Source: Pseudomonas chlororaphis subsp. aurantiaca (lineage in GTDB: Bacteria; Pseudomonadota; Gammaproteobacteria; Pseudomonadales; Pseudomonadaceae). From it: a stretch of DNA of 64,000 nucleotides. A program made the position numbers and the translations under genes. This document shows, piece after piece, positions 50,762-59,600 of the stretch. Location of the stretch: contig NZ_CP059162.1 of NCBI RefSeq assembly GCF_013466605.1, positions 3,968,001-4,032,000 on the forward strand. Reading direction: 5' to 3'. Under the pieces are notes generated by a model that saw only the letters and a program-made list of their open reading frames with translations, searched no databases and was not told the origin of the DNA. Positions within the stretch are counted from its first letter, which is position 1. Every line of letters begins with the position of its first letter.

Positions 50762-52579
50762 TCAGGCCGGCACGCTGGCGTTGGCGTTATGCCCACGCGC
50801 AGGCGCGGCTTCACTGGACTGGCCGGCGCCATGCAGCTCGGCCAGGCGGGTGATGAACTCGTCGACGAACACCCGCATGTCGGCGCTGACTTCCTTGTTG
50901 CGGGTAATCAGCCGGTTGTAGCCGAACAGCGCCGGGATCGCGACGAACAGGCCCATGGCGGTGGCCAGCAGGGCCGCGGCCATGCCCGGGGCGATGGCGT
51001 TGATGTTCACGTCGCCGGCCATGGCCGTGCCGAGGAACACCACCATGATCCCCAGCACCGTGCCCAGCAGGCCGATATAGGGCCCGCCGGCGATGGCGTT
51101 GGACAGGGTCGAGAGCTTGGAACTGAGCTGCTGGTTCTCGCGGGTGCGCACGCCGTCCATGGAGCAGCGGATGGCCTCGATGGTCGCCGCCGAGACCGAC
51201 GAGGTGTCGGCGCCCTGCTCGCGGCGGGTGCGGATCTCCTGGACCGCCACCTGGTACAGGCGCCACAGCGAGGAATGCTCCAGGCGCTGGGCCAGCTCGC
51301 GGTCGTCGGCGAACATTTCCAGGCGGGTGCCGACTCGGGCGAACTGCTCGCGGAACAGCTGGTTGGCGCTGCTGACACGGCCGACCATGCGGTTCTTGCG
51401 GATCATGATGATCCACGACTGGAACATCATCAGCACCAGCACCGCGATGATCACCCAGGCATCCACCGGCACCGCCTTGAGCAGAAAGCCCAGGCTGCCG
51501 AAACCGAAGCCCGACTGTTCTTCATCGACGCCGTACACCACCAGCTTCGACTCGGCGCCCTGGGCCGCGGCATCGGCCAGCAGCAGGCCGGCGGGACGCG
51601 CCACCTTGGACAGGCGCAGTTCGTCGATGGCGCCGTTGAACGGCAGGAACGCACTGGCCTCGGCGCCTGCAGCCGGCGGCAGGTCAGCACCGATGGCCAG
51701 CGGCGAATTGAACGCCGGCAGCGCCACCGCCAGGCGGGCGCTTTCGCGGCCATTGACCCATAGCGCCAGCTGGCTGCCCTGGGCCGTCAGGGCCAGGTGC
51801 TGCCACTGCCCGGGGTTGAGCGGCTGGGTCGACACCGCGCGCTGGCCGTCGACCTCGACAAAAGGCACGCCCTGGTTGACCCCGACCAGCAGGCTGCTGG
51901 CCCCTTCACGCCGGGCCAGCAACAGTTGCTCGCCGCCGGCCTGGTCCAGGCGCAGCCAGGCGCTGAAGGTAAAGGCGCCATCGGCGCTGTGTTGCAACGA
52001 CGGGCTGGCCGGCAACAGCAGCGGCTGGCCGTTGAACTGCAAGGCCCGGCCGATGACCCCGTCGATGCTCGCCCCGGTGGCGTTCTGCGCGTGGTTGCCG
52101 TAGGCCGTGGTGTCCTTGGCCGGGGTACCGTTGGCGCCGTCGAAGTGATAGAGGGCGATGTAGTTCGGGTCGAAGGTCAGCTGGCCGTTGGCGCTGGCCG
52201 GGGCCTTCTGGTTGCCGTAGTACATCCAGATGTCCTGGCGCTGGCCGCCCTCCACGTTCGGCACATCGACCCAGACCAGGGCCATGCCCATCAGCGGATC
52301 GAAGCTTTCGATCTGGTGGTTGAACACCGTCTTGTCATCGGCGCTGACGAAGCGCAGGTCGGAGCCGTCTTCCTTGACCCCGTCGAAGCTGAAGTTGCCG
52401 GTGTGCAGGCGCACCAGCAGCGCGGTGCGGCCCAGGGCCTGGTTGATGGCCGCGCCTTGCGGCGTGGTGTCGATGGAGACCTGCTTGCGGTAGTGCCAGT
52501 CGTCCTGCCACCACGCCTGGGCCGTCGCCGGGAGCACGAAGCCCAGGCAGATCAACAGGGAAATCAGTAAGCGCTGCAT
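50762..52579 (-). CDS. exbB: DUF2341-LamG-ExbB fusion proton-channel protein
   Basis: 605 residues. A signal peptide (LLISLLICLGFVLPATAQA) is followed by a DUF2341 domain (WHYRKQVSIDTTPQG to DIWMYYGNQKA, residues about 28-130). A LamG/concanavalin-like domain comes next (YIALYHFDGANGTPAKDTT to GAIDELRLSKVARP, about 140-335). A membrane helix (VDAWVIIAVLVLMMFQSWI) and a MotA/TolQ/ExbB channel domain (GPYIGLLGTVLGIMVVFLG, NINAIAPGMAAALLATAMG) complete it. Normal ExbB lacks the large periplasmic part. The domain pair suggests carbohydrate or surface-protein recognition joined to proton flow. GGAG lies eight bases before the ATG at 52579. Confidence 0.93.
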   Translation of the reverse strand: MQRLLISLLICLGFVLPATAQAWWQDDWHYRKQVSIDTTPQGAAINQALGRTALLVRLHTGNFSFDGVKEDGSDLRFVSADDKTVFNHQIESFDPLMGMALVWVDVPNVEGGQRQDIWMYYGNQKAPASANGQLTFDPNYIALYHFDGANGTPAKDTTAYGNHAQNATGASIDGVIGRALQFNGQPLLLPASPSLQHSADGAFTFSAWLRLDQAGGEQLLLARREGASSLLVGVNQGVPFVEVDGQRAVSTQPLNPGQWQHLALTAQGSQLALWVNGRESARLAVALPAFNSPLAIGADLPPAAGAEASAFLPFNGAIDELRLSKVARPAGLLLADAAAQGAESKLVVYGVDEEQSGFGFGSLGFLLKAVPVDAWVIIAVLVLMMFQSWIIMIRKNRMVGRVSSANQLFREQFARVGTRLEMFADDRELAQRLEHSSLWRLYQVAVQEIRTRREQGADTSSVSAATIEAIRCSMDGVRTRENQQLSSKLSTLSNAIAGGPYIGLLGTVLGIMVVFLGTAMAGDVNINAIAPGMAAALLATAMGLFVAIPALFGYNRLITRNKEVSADMRVFVDEFITRLAELHGAGQSSEAAPARGHNANASVPA

Positions 52580-52599
52580 GAAAGTTACTCCGTGAAAGA

Positions 52600-54261
52600 T
52601 CAAAACGTCGCCTGCACACTGAAGTGCACGCGCGAGTCCTGTTTCTGGGTGTTCGGTCCATCAAGCAGCGGGTAACCCCAGTCCAGGCTGCCGGAAAGCC
52701 ATTTGCTCAAGCTGGCGCGGGTGCCCAGGCCGACGCTGGCCAGGCTGTAGTCGGCCTCCTGGTCGGGAAGCTCGTCGCGCAGGTACATCCGGGCGCCTTC
52801 GGCGAAGGCATAGAAGCGCCATTCGTTGACATACCCGCCCAGGTACTTGGCCAGGGACGGCGTGCGCAGCTCCTGGGAAAACAGGTAGCCGTCGTCACTG
52901 GTGCGCTCGGCCGCCAGGTAGCCGCGCACCGAGGTGGCGCCGCCGGCGGAGAACTGCTCGTTGGACACCAGCGGCCCCGAGGCCAGCTGGAACGCGGCCT
53001 TGGATGCGCTCTGCCAGTCGTTGGCAAAGGTGTAGGTGTAATTCAGGTCGCCCTTGAGCACGGCGAAGCTGGGGTTGGCGCGGTAGCGCTTGTAGTCGAA
53101 GTCCTCGTCCGAACTGCCGTAGCCGAACAGGCTGCGGGTGCCGGCCACCAGGCTCAGGCCGAGGCCCAGCTGGGAGGTCTCGGTGTAGCGAAAGCCGTTG
53201 TAGGCGAAGGTGAACGGCGCGTACTTGAGCGGCACCTTGTCGCTTTCGCCGCCCAGGCTCAGCTCTTCCTCGAAGTCCTTGAAATCCACCCCGACCGAGA
53301 ACGAGTTGGCCCAGCTGCCGCTGGCCGGCAGGCTGTAGATCAGCGACAGACCATAGGAATGGCCCTTGCCCAGCACGTTGCTGCCGCCGATGGTGGCGAC
53401 GTTGCTGTCGGACTTGTAGCCGGCGAACTGCAGGCTCCAGCGCTCGTTCAGCGGCGCGGTATAGGAACCGGACCAGACCTTGGCGTTGTCCTGGTCCTCG
53501 GGCGCGGTGAAATAGGTCAGGGAAATGCTGTGGCCCAGCTGCCAGAGGTTGTTGTAGCCCAGGCTAGTGACCGCCCGCAGGTGCTTGGTGTCGGCGCTGT
53601 AGTCGTTGTTCAGGCCGACGCTGGCCTGCCACGGGTTCTGGTCTTCCACCTGCAAGTCGACGTCCATGGTGCCGGGGCGCCGGCCTTCGCGGACCAGCGG
53701 CATGACCTGGCGCCCGGGAGTCTTGTTCAGGCTCGCCAGCTGGCCCTGGACCTTGGCGAAATCCGGTACCTCGCCTTCCTGCAGCGCCGGTACCTCGTCG
53801 CGGATTTCCACCGGCGAATAGTGCTTGGCCCCCACCACCCGCACCCGCCCGACCTTGGTCTCGCTGACCTGCAGGTAGACGATGCCGTCCTCGACCTTCT
53901 GCTCCGGCAGCTCGACGAACACCGACTGATAACCGCGGGCCTGGTAGACCTTCTGCAAGGCGTCGCGGGCGCCCTCGATATCGCTCAGGGCCTTCTGCGG
54001 GCCAAGGAAGGGATACACCGCCTCTTCGATGGCCCGCGCATCGAGCACGGTGTTGCCGCGCACGAAGTACTCATTCACATCCACCAGCCGTGCAGGCGCG
54101 GCCTCGCCTTGCGCCGCACTGCCCTGCACCGGCTCGCCTTCCACCGGGCCGCCCTCCTCGGCCAACAACGGCTGGCTCAGCGCGACCAGCGCCAGCCAGC
54201 CGCACACCGGCAGCCAGCGCCTGGTCGGCCCCGGCCGCCCCCTATCGAACAGATGCTCCAC
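52600..54261 (-). CDS. pdtB: Two-partner secretion transporter TpsB (ShlB/FhaC family)
   Basis: 553 residues from the GTG at 54261. A signal peptide (RRWLPVCGWLALVALSQPLLA) is followed by a POTRA_2 domain (VNEYFVRGNTVLDARAIEE, GYQSVFVELPEQKVEDGIVY). A 16-strand Omp85-type barrel contains the conserved loop-6 motif SVRGYLAAE and ends in HFSVQATF. It should secrete the large TpsA encoded nearby. The GTG has AGGGGG four bases upstream. An in-frame TTG at 54339 overlapping the phdA stop is the alternative and would add 26 residues. By order and content it corresponds to PdtB (PA0692). Confidence 0.9.
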   Translation of the reverse strand: MEHLFDRGRPGPTRRWLPVCGWLALVALSQPLLAEEGGPVEGEPVQGSAAQGEAAPARLVDVNEYFVRGNTVLDARAIEEAVYPFLGPQKALSDIEGARDALQKVYQARGYQSVFVELPEQKVEDGIVYLQVSETKVGRVRVVGAKHYSPVEIRDEVPALQEGEVPDFAKVQGQLASLNKTPGRQVMPLVREGRRPGTMDVDLQVEDQNPWQASVGLNNDYSADTKHLRAVTSLGYNNLWQLGHSISLTYFTAPEDQDNAKVWSGSYTAPLNERWSLQFAGYKSDSNVATIGGSNVLGKGHSYGLSLIYSLPASGSWANSFSVGVDFKDFEEELSLGGESDKVPLKYAPFTFAYNGFRYTETSQLGLGLSLVAGTRSLFGYGSSDEDFDYKRYRANPSFAVLKGDLNYTYTFANDWQSASKAAFQLASGPLVSNEQFSAGGATSVRGYLAAERTSDDGYLFSQELRTPSLAKYLGGYVNEWRFYAFAEGARMYLRDELPDQEADYSLASVGLGTRASLSKWLSGSLDWGYPLLDGPNTQKQDSRVHFSVQATF

Positions 54262-54335
54262 ACCGCCCCCTAGATTTCCAAGAATGTCGAACCGCGTCGA
54301 AACCGCCGTCGCCGTCTGTACGGCGTTTGGCCGGT

Positions 54336-54947
54336 TCAATTGCTCAAGGTCGATGTCGTGGCGTGCTTGGCCAGCCAGCTGTGCAGCAGCGCGAAGTTCA
54401 ACGAGAACTCGGGCATTTGCAGCAAGGCGCCACAGAACACTTCACCGATGATTTTCTGGATCAGCAGCACCGCCCGCGCATCGTTCAACAGCGTGGCGAT
54501 GTCGCGGCTCAGCACGCCGAGGCTCCAGACCTTCTGGTTCAGGTCCAGGCCGACGAACCAGCGAAACAGCAGGTTGTAATTGAGCTGCTCGTACAACTGC
54601 TGCTCGCCGGGCACCGAATACAGCAGCTGCAACAGCAGGATGTGCATCACCGTGCGTGGGGCGATGAGCATGCCGGGCTCGCTGTCCAGGCCCTGGAGAA
54701 TGTCGCGGTGCTGGTCGAGCAAGGCGTCGATCTGCGGACGCAGCAACACCAGCGAATGGCCCGGCGGGATGTAGCTCGACACCTCCTTCAAGGCGCCCTG
54801 CCAGTCATCCTGGGAAACGATCCAGACCCACGGCGCACCGTAGCGATAGACTGACACCGGCTTCTTGCGCGCGGCCTCGACGATCTTCGACAACCGCTGG
54901 TCCAGCTCCTGCATGCCCACTTTCGCGTAGCGTTCCATAGTCCCCAT
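54336..54947 (-). CDS. phdA: Phd-like/transposase-like hybrid protein (PhdA-type)
   Basis: About 203 residues. The first 60 (ERYAKVGMQELDQRLSKIV, PVSVYRYGAPWVWIVSQDDW) look like a Phd/YefM antitoxin DNA-binding fold. The rest resembles the N-terminal helical domain of IS5-type transposases (QLYEQLNYNLLFRWFVGLD, NQKVWSLGVLSRDI). No toxin gene adjoins. Its place between TpsA and TpsB genes matches P. aeruginosa PA0691 (phdA), linked there to DNA release in biofilms under BfmR (from memory). The ATG at 54947 has GGGAG seven bases upstream; the ATG at 54938 is possible. Confidence 0.8.
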   Translation of the reverse strand: MGTMERYAKVGMQELDQRLSKIVEAARKKPVSVYRYGAPWVWIVSQDDWQGALKEVSSYIPPGHSLVLLRPQIDALLDQHRDILQGLDSEPGMLIAPRTVMHILLLQLLYSVPGEQQLYEQLNYNLLFRWFVGLDLNQKVWSLGVLSRDIATLLNDARAVLLIQKIIGEVFCGALLQMPEFSLNFALLHSWLAKHATTSTLSN

Positions 54948-55230
54948 AACCTCACTCCCGGCGTCCCGCCTCGGCTCAGAACAGTGGCCAGAAGGCCCCC
55001 TCAAGCGCGTCACATATCCATGACGGGACTGGCTAAGTGCTACCGAACTTTTGTCACAAAAGCTTCACTCGGAAGAGGGAGAGACTTGTCCGCGATGCCC
55101 GGGAACACCTGCGCACCCGGTTCGGAAATACGGGATGGCGGCTTGCAGGAACGACGGAGGAATCGGTGAGACAGCCCGTAGAAGAGCGGGCTGGAAAAGA
55201 CTGGGGACCTGCGTTCATCTGAAAGCTGAT

Positions 55231-55317
55231 TGTAGGAGCGGCCGGTCGACGCTCGATTGCCCGTGATGGCGTCGGCACTGTCGCGGGTGATGCTAGTTGG
55301 GGTACAGGCCCCTACAA
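55231..55317. repeat. Degenerate REP pair (GTAGGAGCG class)
   Basis: TGTAGGAGCGGCC at 55231 and GGCCCCTACA ending near 55316 are imperfect inverted arms, an eroded copy of the GTAGGAGCGAGC-type Pseudomonas REP. Confidence 0.45.
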
Positions 55318-55601
55318 AAACTGCCCGTCTGGCAGGCCCAGATCGATGCCCCCACTGGCTAATGCCGAAGCCGCTGCCCTGGCCTTCGCTGAAAACAGTC
55401 GCAACCGCACGATTTTATCCAGCGTGTCGCTGCGCAACGCCCCGTCGTGCCGGTTGCCGATCAGGACCACATGCGCAATCGTCCAACCGCCGGCCCGGGC
55501 ATAAAAAAGGAACCAGCGGCGGATCGCAGGTAAAGACGCCAATATCCAGATAGCTGTGCTCCATGCAGCGGGTGGCCACAGCGACCGTCCTCAGCCCCAC
55601 A

Positions 55602-55708
55602 CCCTGTAGCCGCTGCCGCAGGCTGCGATCGGCCGAATGGCCGTGACGTTTTCAAGACCGCTGAAGGTCCTTCGGACCTTATCGCAGCCTGCGGCAGCGG
55701 CTACAGGG
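55602..55708. repeat. REP inverted pair, perfect 28-bp arms
   Basis: CCCTGTAGCCGCTGCCGCAG begins the left arm at 55602-55629, and the right arm at 55681-55708 is its perfect 28-bp reverse complement. It is the best-preserved copy in the window and lies between the lipoprotein stop and phdA. Confidence 0.92.
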
Positions 55709-55779
55709 CAAGCGTCGGGGAAGTAAGCACCCGGGGGCCCATCAGCATGCGGGCGCCCGGCAGTTGAACAGCCCTGGAT

Positions 55780-56400
55780 TCAGAGCTGCTTGGCCATGGA
55801 CTCACTGATGGCCTGCAAACCAGCCTCGGTGATCAGTTTCCAGTCATCCTCGGTAATCATCTGCATGCCTTCGCGTTTCAAGGTCTTGACCTCGACAGGC
55901 GAGGACGCGCTACCGGTGTCCACCTTCAGATGCGATTTGTTGTTCACCGCAACGGAGAAGGCACCCGGCGACATCCATGACCAGAACTCAACCACATGCA
56001 CGGTGACGGTCCTGGCATCCGGCGCCTGCTCGGTGCTCGGCACCACTTGATAACCGGCTTTGCCGTAGGCTGCACCGATGCTCTTGGCAATCAGCGTACT
56101 GACCTTGATGCCCTCCGGTAACAGCACATCGCCCAATCCCATGCCATAGCCATTGCGCTTGCGCGCAATCGCGCGCTCGGTGATCGCCTTGTCGTTGATC
56201 TCGCCGTTCTTCAGCGAAGGAATATCGGCACTGCGCGGGTCGGCTTCAAAACGACGCTCGTCGAGCACGTTGATCACCACCTTCTGGCCGTTGCCACTGG
56301 CCACTTCAGGCCCGTCGATATCTACCACCGAACGGCTGGTGGCGCAGCCGAACAAGGTCGTGGACAGCAGCAGCAAACCAGCGAGTTTCAGGTATTTCAT
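55780..56400 (-). CDS. Lipoprotein of unknown function (YajG-like)
   Basis: 206 residues with a lipoprotein signal MKYLKLAGLLLLSTTLFGCA (lipidated Cys19). The mature part begins TSRSVVDIDGPEVAS and contains KVVINVLDERRFEADPR, TLIAKSIGAAYGKAGYQVV and VTVHVVEFWSWMSPGAF, which resembles YajG-type lipoproteins. Function is unknown. It lies between the TpsA gene, whose terminator separates them, and phdA, all in the same direction. The start at 56400 is preferred for its signal sequence, despite a weak ribosome site. Confidence 0.82.
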   Translation of the reverse strand: MKYLKLAGLLLLSTTLFGCATSRSVVDIDGPEVASGNGQKVVINVLDERRFEADPRSADIPSLKNGEINDKAITERAIARKRNGYGMGLGDVLLPEGIKVSTLIAKSIGAAYGKAGYQVVPSTEQAPDARTVTVHVVEFWSWMSPGAFSVAVNNKSHLKVDTGSASSPVEVKTLKREGMQMITEDDWKLITEAGLQAISESMAKQL

Positions 56401-56557
56401 GGCAACTTCAATCATTGGCATCCATCCAGTTCCGATTCAGTAAACAAGGCTGCCCGACGCACCCAGGCGTATTCGGGCAGCGCAGAATAATGCGTAAAGC
56501 CATTAAATTGCCACCACCCAAACCATGAATCGTTACAAAGGCGGCAAGCAGTGCAGG

Positions 56558-56588
56558 CAAAAAAAAAGGGGTGATCAACGATCACCCC
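56558..56588 (-). terminator. Intrinsic terminator of the TpsA gene
   Basis: On the minus strand GGGGTGATC-GTT-GATCACCCC forms a perfect 9-bp stem with a 3-base loop, followed by nine U residues (A-run 56559-56567 on the plus strand). It lies 24 bp after the TpsA stop codon. Confidence 0.95.
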
Positions 56589-56611
56589 GAGGCTTGGTAC
56601 CACGAGAGAAC

Positions 56612-59600
56612 CTATAAGGTCAGTTGCCGCCGCTCCTCCTCGGTCAACTGCTGCCGCGCCTGATCGCTCAGCGGCCCGGCGCCCAGCACCTGCACCGGGC
56701 TGTCCGGGTTGTAACCGGGGTTGGACCGGCTGGCGCCATCCTGGGTCGGCGCCAGGCGTTCCTGGCCGAAACTCAGCACCTGCACGCTAAACACCGACGG
56801 CATGTTCTGCCGCGCCGCCGCCTGCTGCTGACGCGCCACATCTTCCGCGGCCTGGGTCGCCGAAGACGCCGCCGAACTGGCCGACGTCAGGGCCCCGGTA
56901 TTGACCGACGCCACCACCGGAATCCCCGAGGACTTGCCCTGGGTCTGGATGTTTGCCGCGTTGACTACCTGCAAGGCGAAGATGTTGACGTTACCCGAGA
57001 CCCGGATCCCCGCCTCGCCGGCATCGATGGTGCCCAATGGCGCCAGCAGGTCGATATCCCCGGCAGGCACCTCGGCAATCGGTGCCAGGGTGGCGATCCC
57101 CGCCCCCGAGCTCGGCACGTTCGACGACAGCGTGACGTTGCCCCAGTTGTCGTAGACCCGCTTGGGCGGCGTATAGATCACGGTGGTCTTGGAACCACGC
57201 CCGGCGTTGATGTCGCCAGCGTTCGACCAGCCGAGGATCGATCCGCCAAAGGTGGTCATGACCCGGCTCTGCCCCAACAGGATGCTGCCTTGGGAGTACA
57301 ACTGGATATCGCCGGCGCCCTGGGTGATGACCCCGGCACTGGCCGGTGGCGCCTCGCCTTCGATGCCGAATACCTGTTGCCCACCCGGGGTCAGCATCTG
57401 GATATCGCCACCAAACAGGGTGTGTACGCCCGCACCGCCGTACAGGGTTATGTCGCCGTCGTAAACGATCGGGTTGCCCGCCACATCGGCGGCTGGCAGC
57501 AAGGAGGCGATCGCATTGCGACTGCGCAGGAAGCTGCCGAAACGCGGGCCGTTGGCATCGTTGTACTCGCGGCCGCCCCCACGCAGTTCCTCGAAGTAGA
57601 CACGACGGGCGAAGACCCGCTGCTGCTCCGCCGGCAAGCCGGCAAAGTAGCCCCGCGCCTCGTCGCCGGAACCCTCGAAGGCAAAGCGCTCCTTGAGCCA
57701 CTTCAACATTTCGGTTTCATAGGTCTTGGCGACTTTGCCCCGTTGCTCGGCCAGCGGCACGCCGGCCTGAGCCTGATTGATCGGGTCCAGGTAGGGCGTG
57801 ACGAACTTCAGATAATCCAGGCCCGCGGCCCCGACACCGGCCTGCATGACGATGCTGGCGCCAGGCCGCGAGTCGCCGGCCACCACCGGACCGAGACTGC
57901 TCACCGAGGCCTTGTCCTGCATCAGGATATTGCGGCCGGCGCTGATCTCCAGCGTGCCGGGGCCGGCGACGTTGAAGGAGCTGAACAGCAGGTCGCGTCC
58001 GGCGGAAACGATGGAGATATCGCCGGGGTTGTTATGGACAAACAGGTTGCCGCTGCTGGTGCCACCACCGGAGGACATTATATTCCCCTGGGAACTGGAG
58101 ATGATGCTAGGCATCTCTGTCAGCATGCCCAGCGTCGTTCCCGAGTTGACGATATCGCGACCCGCCTTCATCCACACCGGCCCTGCAGCTTCGTACCAGG
58201 TTTGTCCAAGCCGTGAACCGGAGGTGAAATTCAATATTTCGCCACTGCGCAACCCGACTATGTCCCCGCCAACCGCATAAAAGCGCGCCGCGTCACTGCT
58301 GGCGAACTGACTGTTGGCGGTATTGGCACCAAAGGCGAACAACGAAAACTCGGCCTTGGTGTTCGGGATCGTAATGCCGTCGCTGCTCAGATTAGTCACT
58401 ATGGGGGCGATGTCCGTACCCCAGCCTGCAAAGGCCGGCGCGAAAGGCGTGGGCATCGCGCTCAGAGAAGCTCCAGACTGGTTGATGGCATACCCGCCGG
58501 CATAAATCGAATCCCCGGCCAGCACGTCCAGGCGACCATGGGTCGACGGCGCCAACAGCAACGAGTACTGCTGGTTGTTACTCGCGCCCCCCAACGCCGA
58601 GCCGCCGATGAACACATCGCCACTGGCGGCAATTGCGCTCAATTGCGAAGGGAAGATGAATCGGCCATCGGTCGGCGAGCTGTTGCGGTTGCCAATAGGT
58701 TGACCGTTATTGTTTATATCAATATCACCGACCTGCACACTTGGGGTCAGATTGCCACCCGCCGAAAACAGGTTGATCGCAGTGCGATCGGTCCACAGCG
58801 AAAACCAGCCATAGCCCCCCGTTCCATAAGAAGTACCGTCATAGGTGAATGCCGAGGCGTTTTCAGTAGAAGTCCGCCCTGGGTCGCCCGTACCGGCCAG
58901 CACCAGGTCGCCACGGGTGGCCAGGCTGGCCGTGGCGTCGCCGAGCATCAACACCATACCCCCTGTGGCGGTGCCCAGAGAAGCGTTGAACGGATCGTAG
59001 GCACGGGTCTCCTTGCTGTCGTTAAACAGAGCGAGACTGCCATAGTTCAAGGCAATCCCCCCCAGACTCGAGGCTTGCAGGTCGAGCGCGCCACGCAGGT
59101 TGCTCAAGACCCCGTTCAGACGCAGATCCTGCTGGGTGTAGTCGGTGGATACAGGATTGGCAACCGATGTATTAGTGGCGGCCCGAGCCGATAATCCAGG
59201 GTTCAGATCACCACCGACGCGCACATCCAGATCGCCACCGCCGGTCAGCAGCAGCTCTCCTGTCGGGGTCACCCGACCGCTGCTGCCCACCGCCAACACC
59301 AACCCCTGGCTGCGTGGCGAGGGGGTCGCGTTCGGAGCGCCACGACGGCTGAGCAAACCGGCATCACGACCCACGTCCAGGGTCAGATTGCCGCCGCCCA
59401 AGGTGCCAATACCGGTAAAGCCCACCAGTATTGGCAGCTGCGCAATCAGGCTGCTATCGGGATTACCGGTATTCACTACTCCGCGACCACTCACATAAGT
59501 GCCGAAGTTGATCCACCAACTGGCCGGAATCGGCGTAACCCCGGCCGTATCGCCCGTCCCCTGGCGCCAAAGCCAATTGCCCAGGTTGGAGCTGGCCAAT

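Larger units (their letters stand above)
54948..55779. promoter_or_regulatory. 832-bp region upstream of phdA-tpsB operon with dyad and REPs
   Basis: No supported gene. It contains a perfect 15-bp dyad CTTTTGT-C-ACAAAAG (55048-55062) about 100 bp before phdA, a degenerate GTAGGAGCG-type REP (55231-55317) and a long REP pair (55602-55708). A minus-strand frame at 55312-55542 has a weak RelE/ParE-like look but no partner and no convincing start. The operon promoter probably lies near the dyad. Confidence 0.55.

Noticed and set aside
52262..54339. TTG start at 54339 for TpsB overlapping the phdA stop
   Set aside because: It has no ribosome site and would put the signal peptide over 35 residues in; the GTG at 54261 fits better, although the longer form cannot be excluded.
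55048..55071. Pho box for phosphate control of the secretion operon
   Set aside because: TTGTCAC-AAAA-GCTTCAC matches only one half well and points away from the operon; the dyad reading is simpler.
55037..55222. Overlapping small plus-strand frames upstream of phdA
   Set aside because: Several frames overlap with basic, low-complexity products, and none has a good start; the region looks regulatory.
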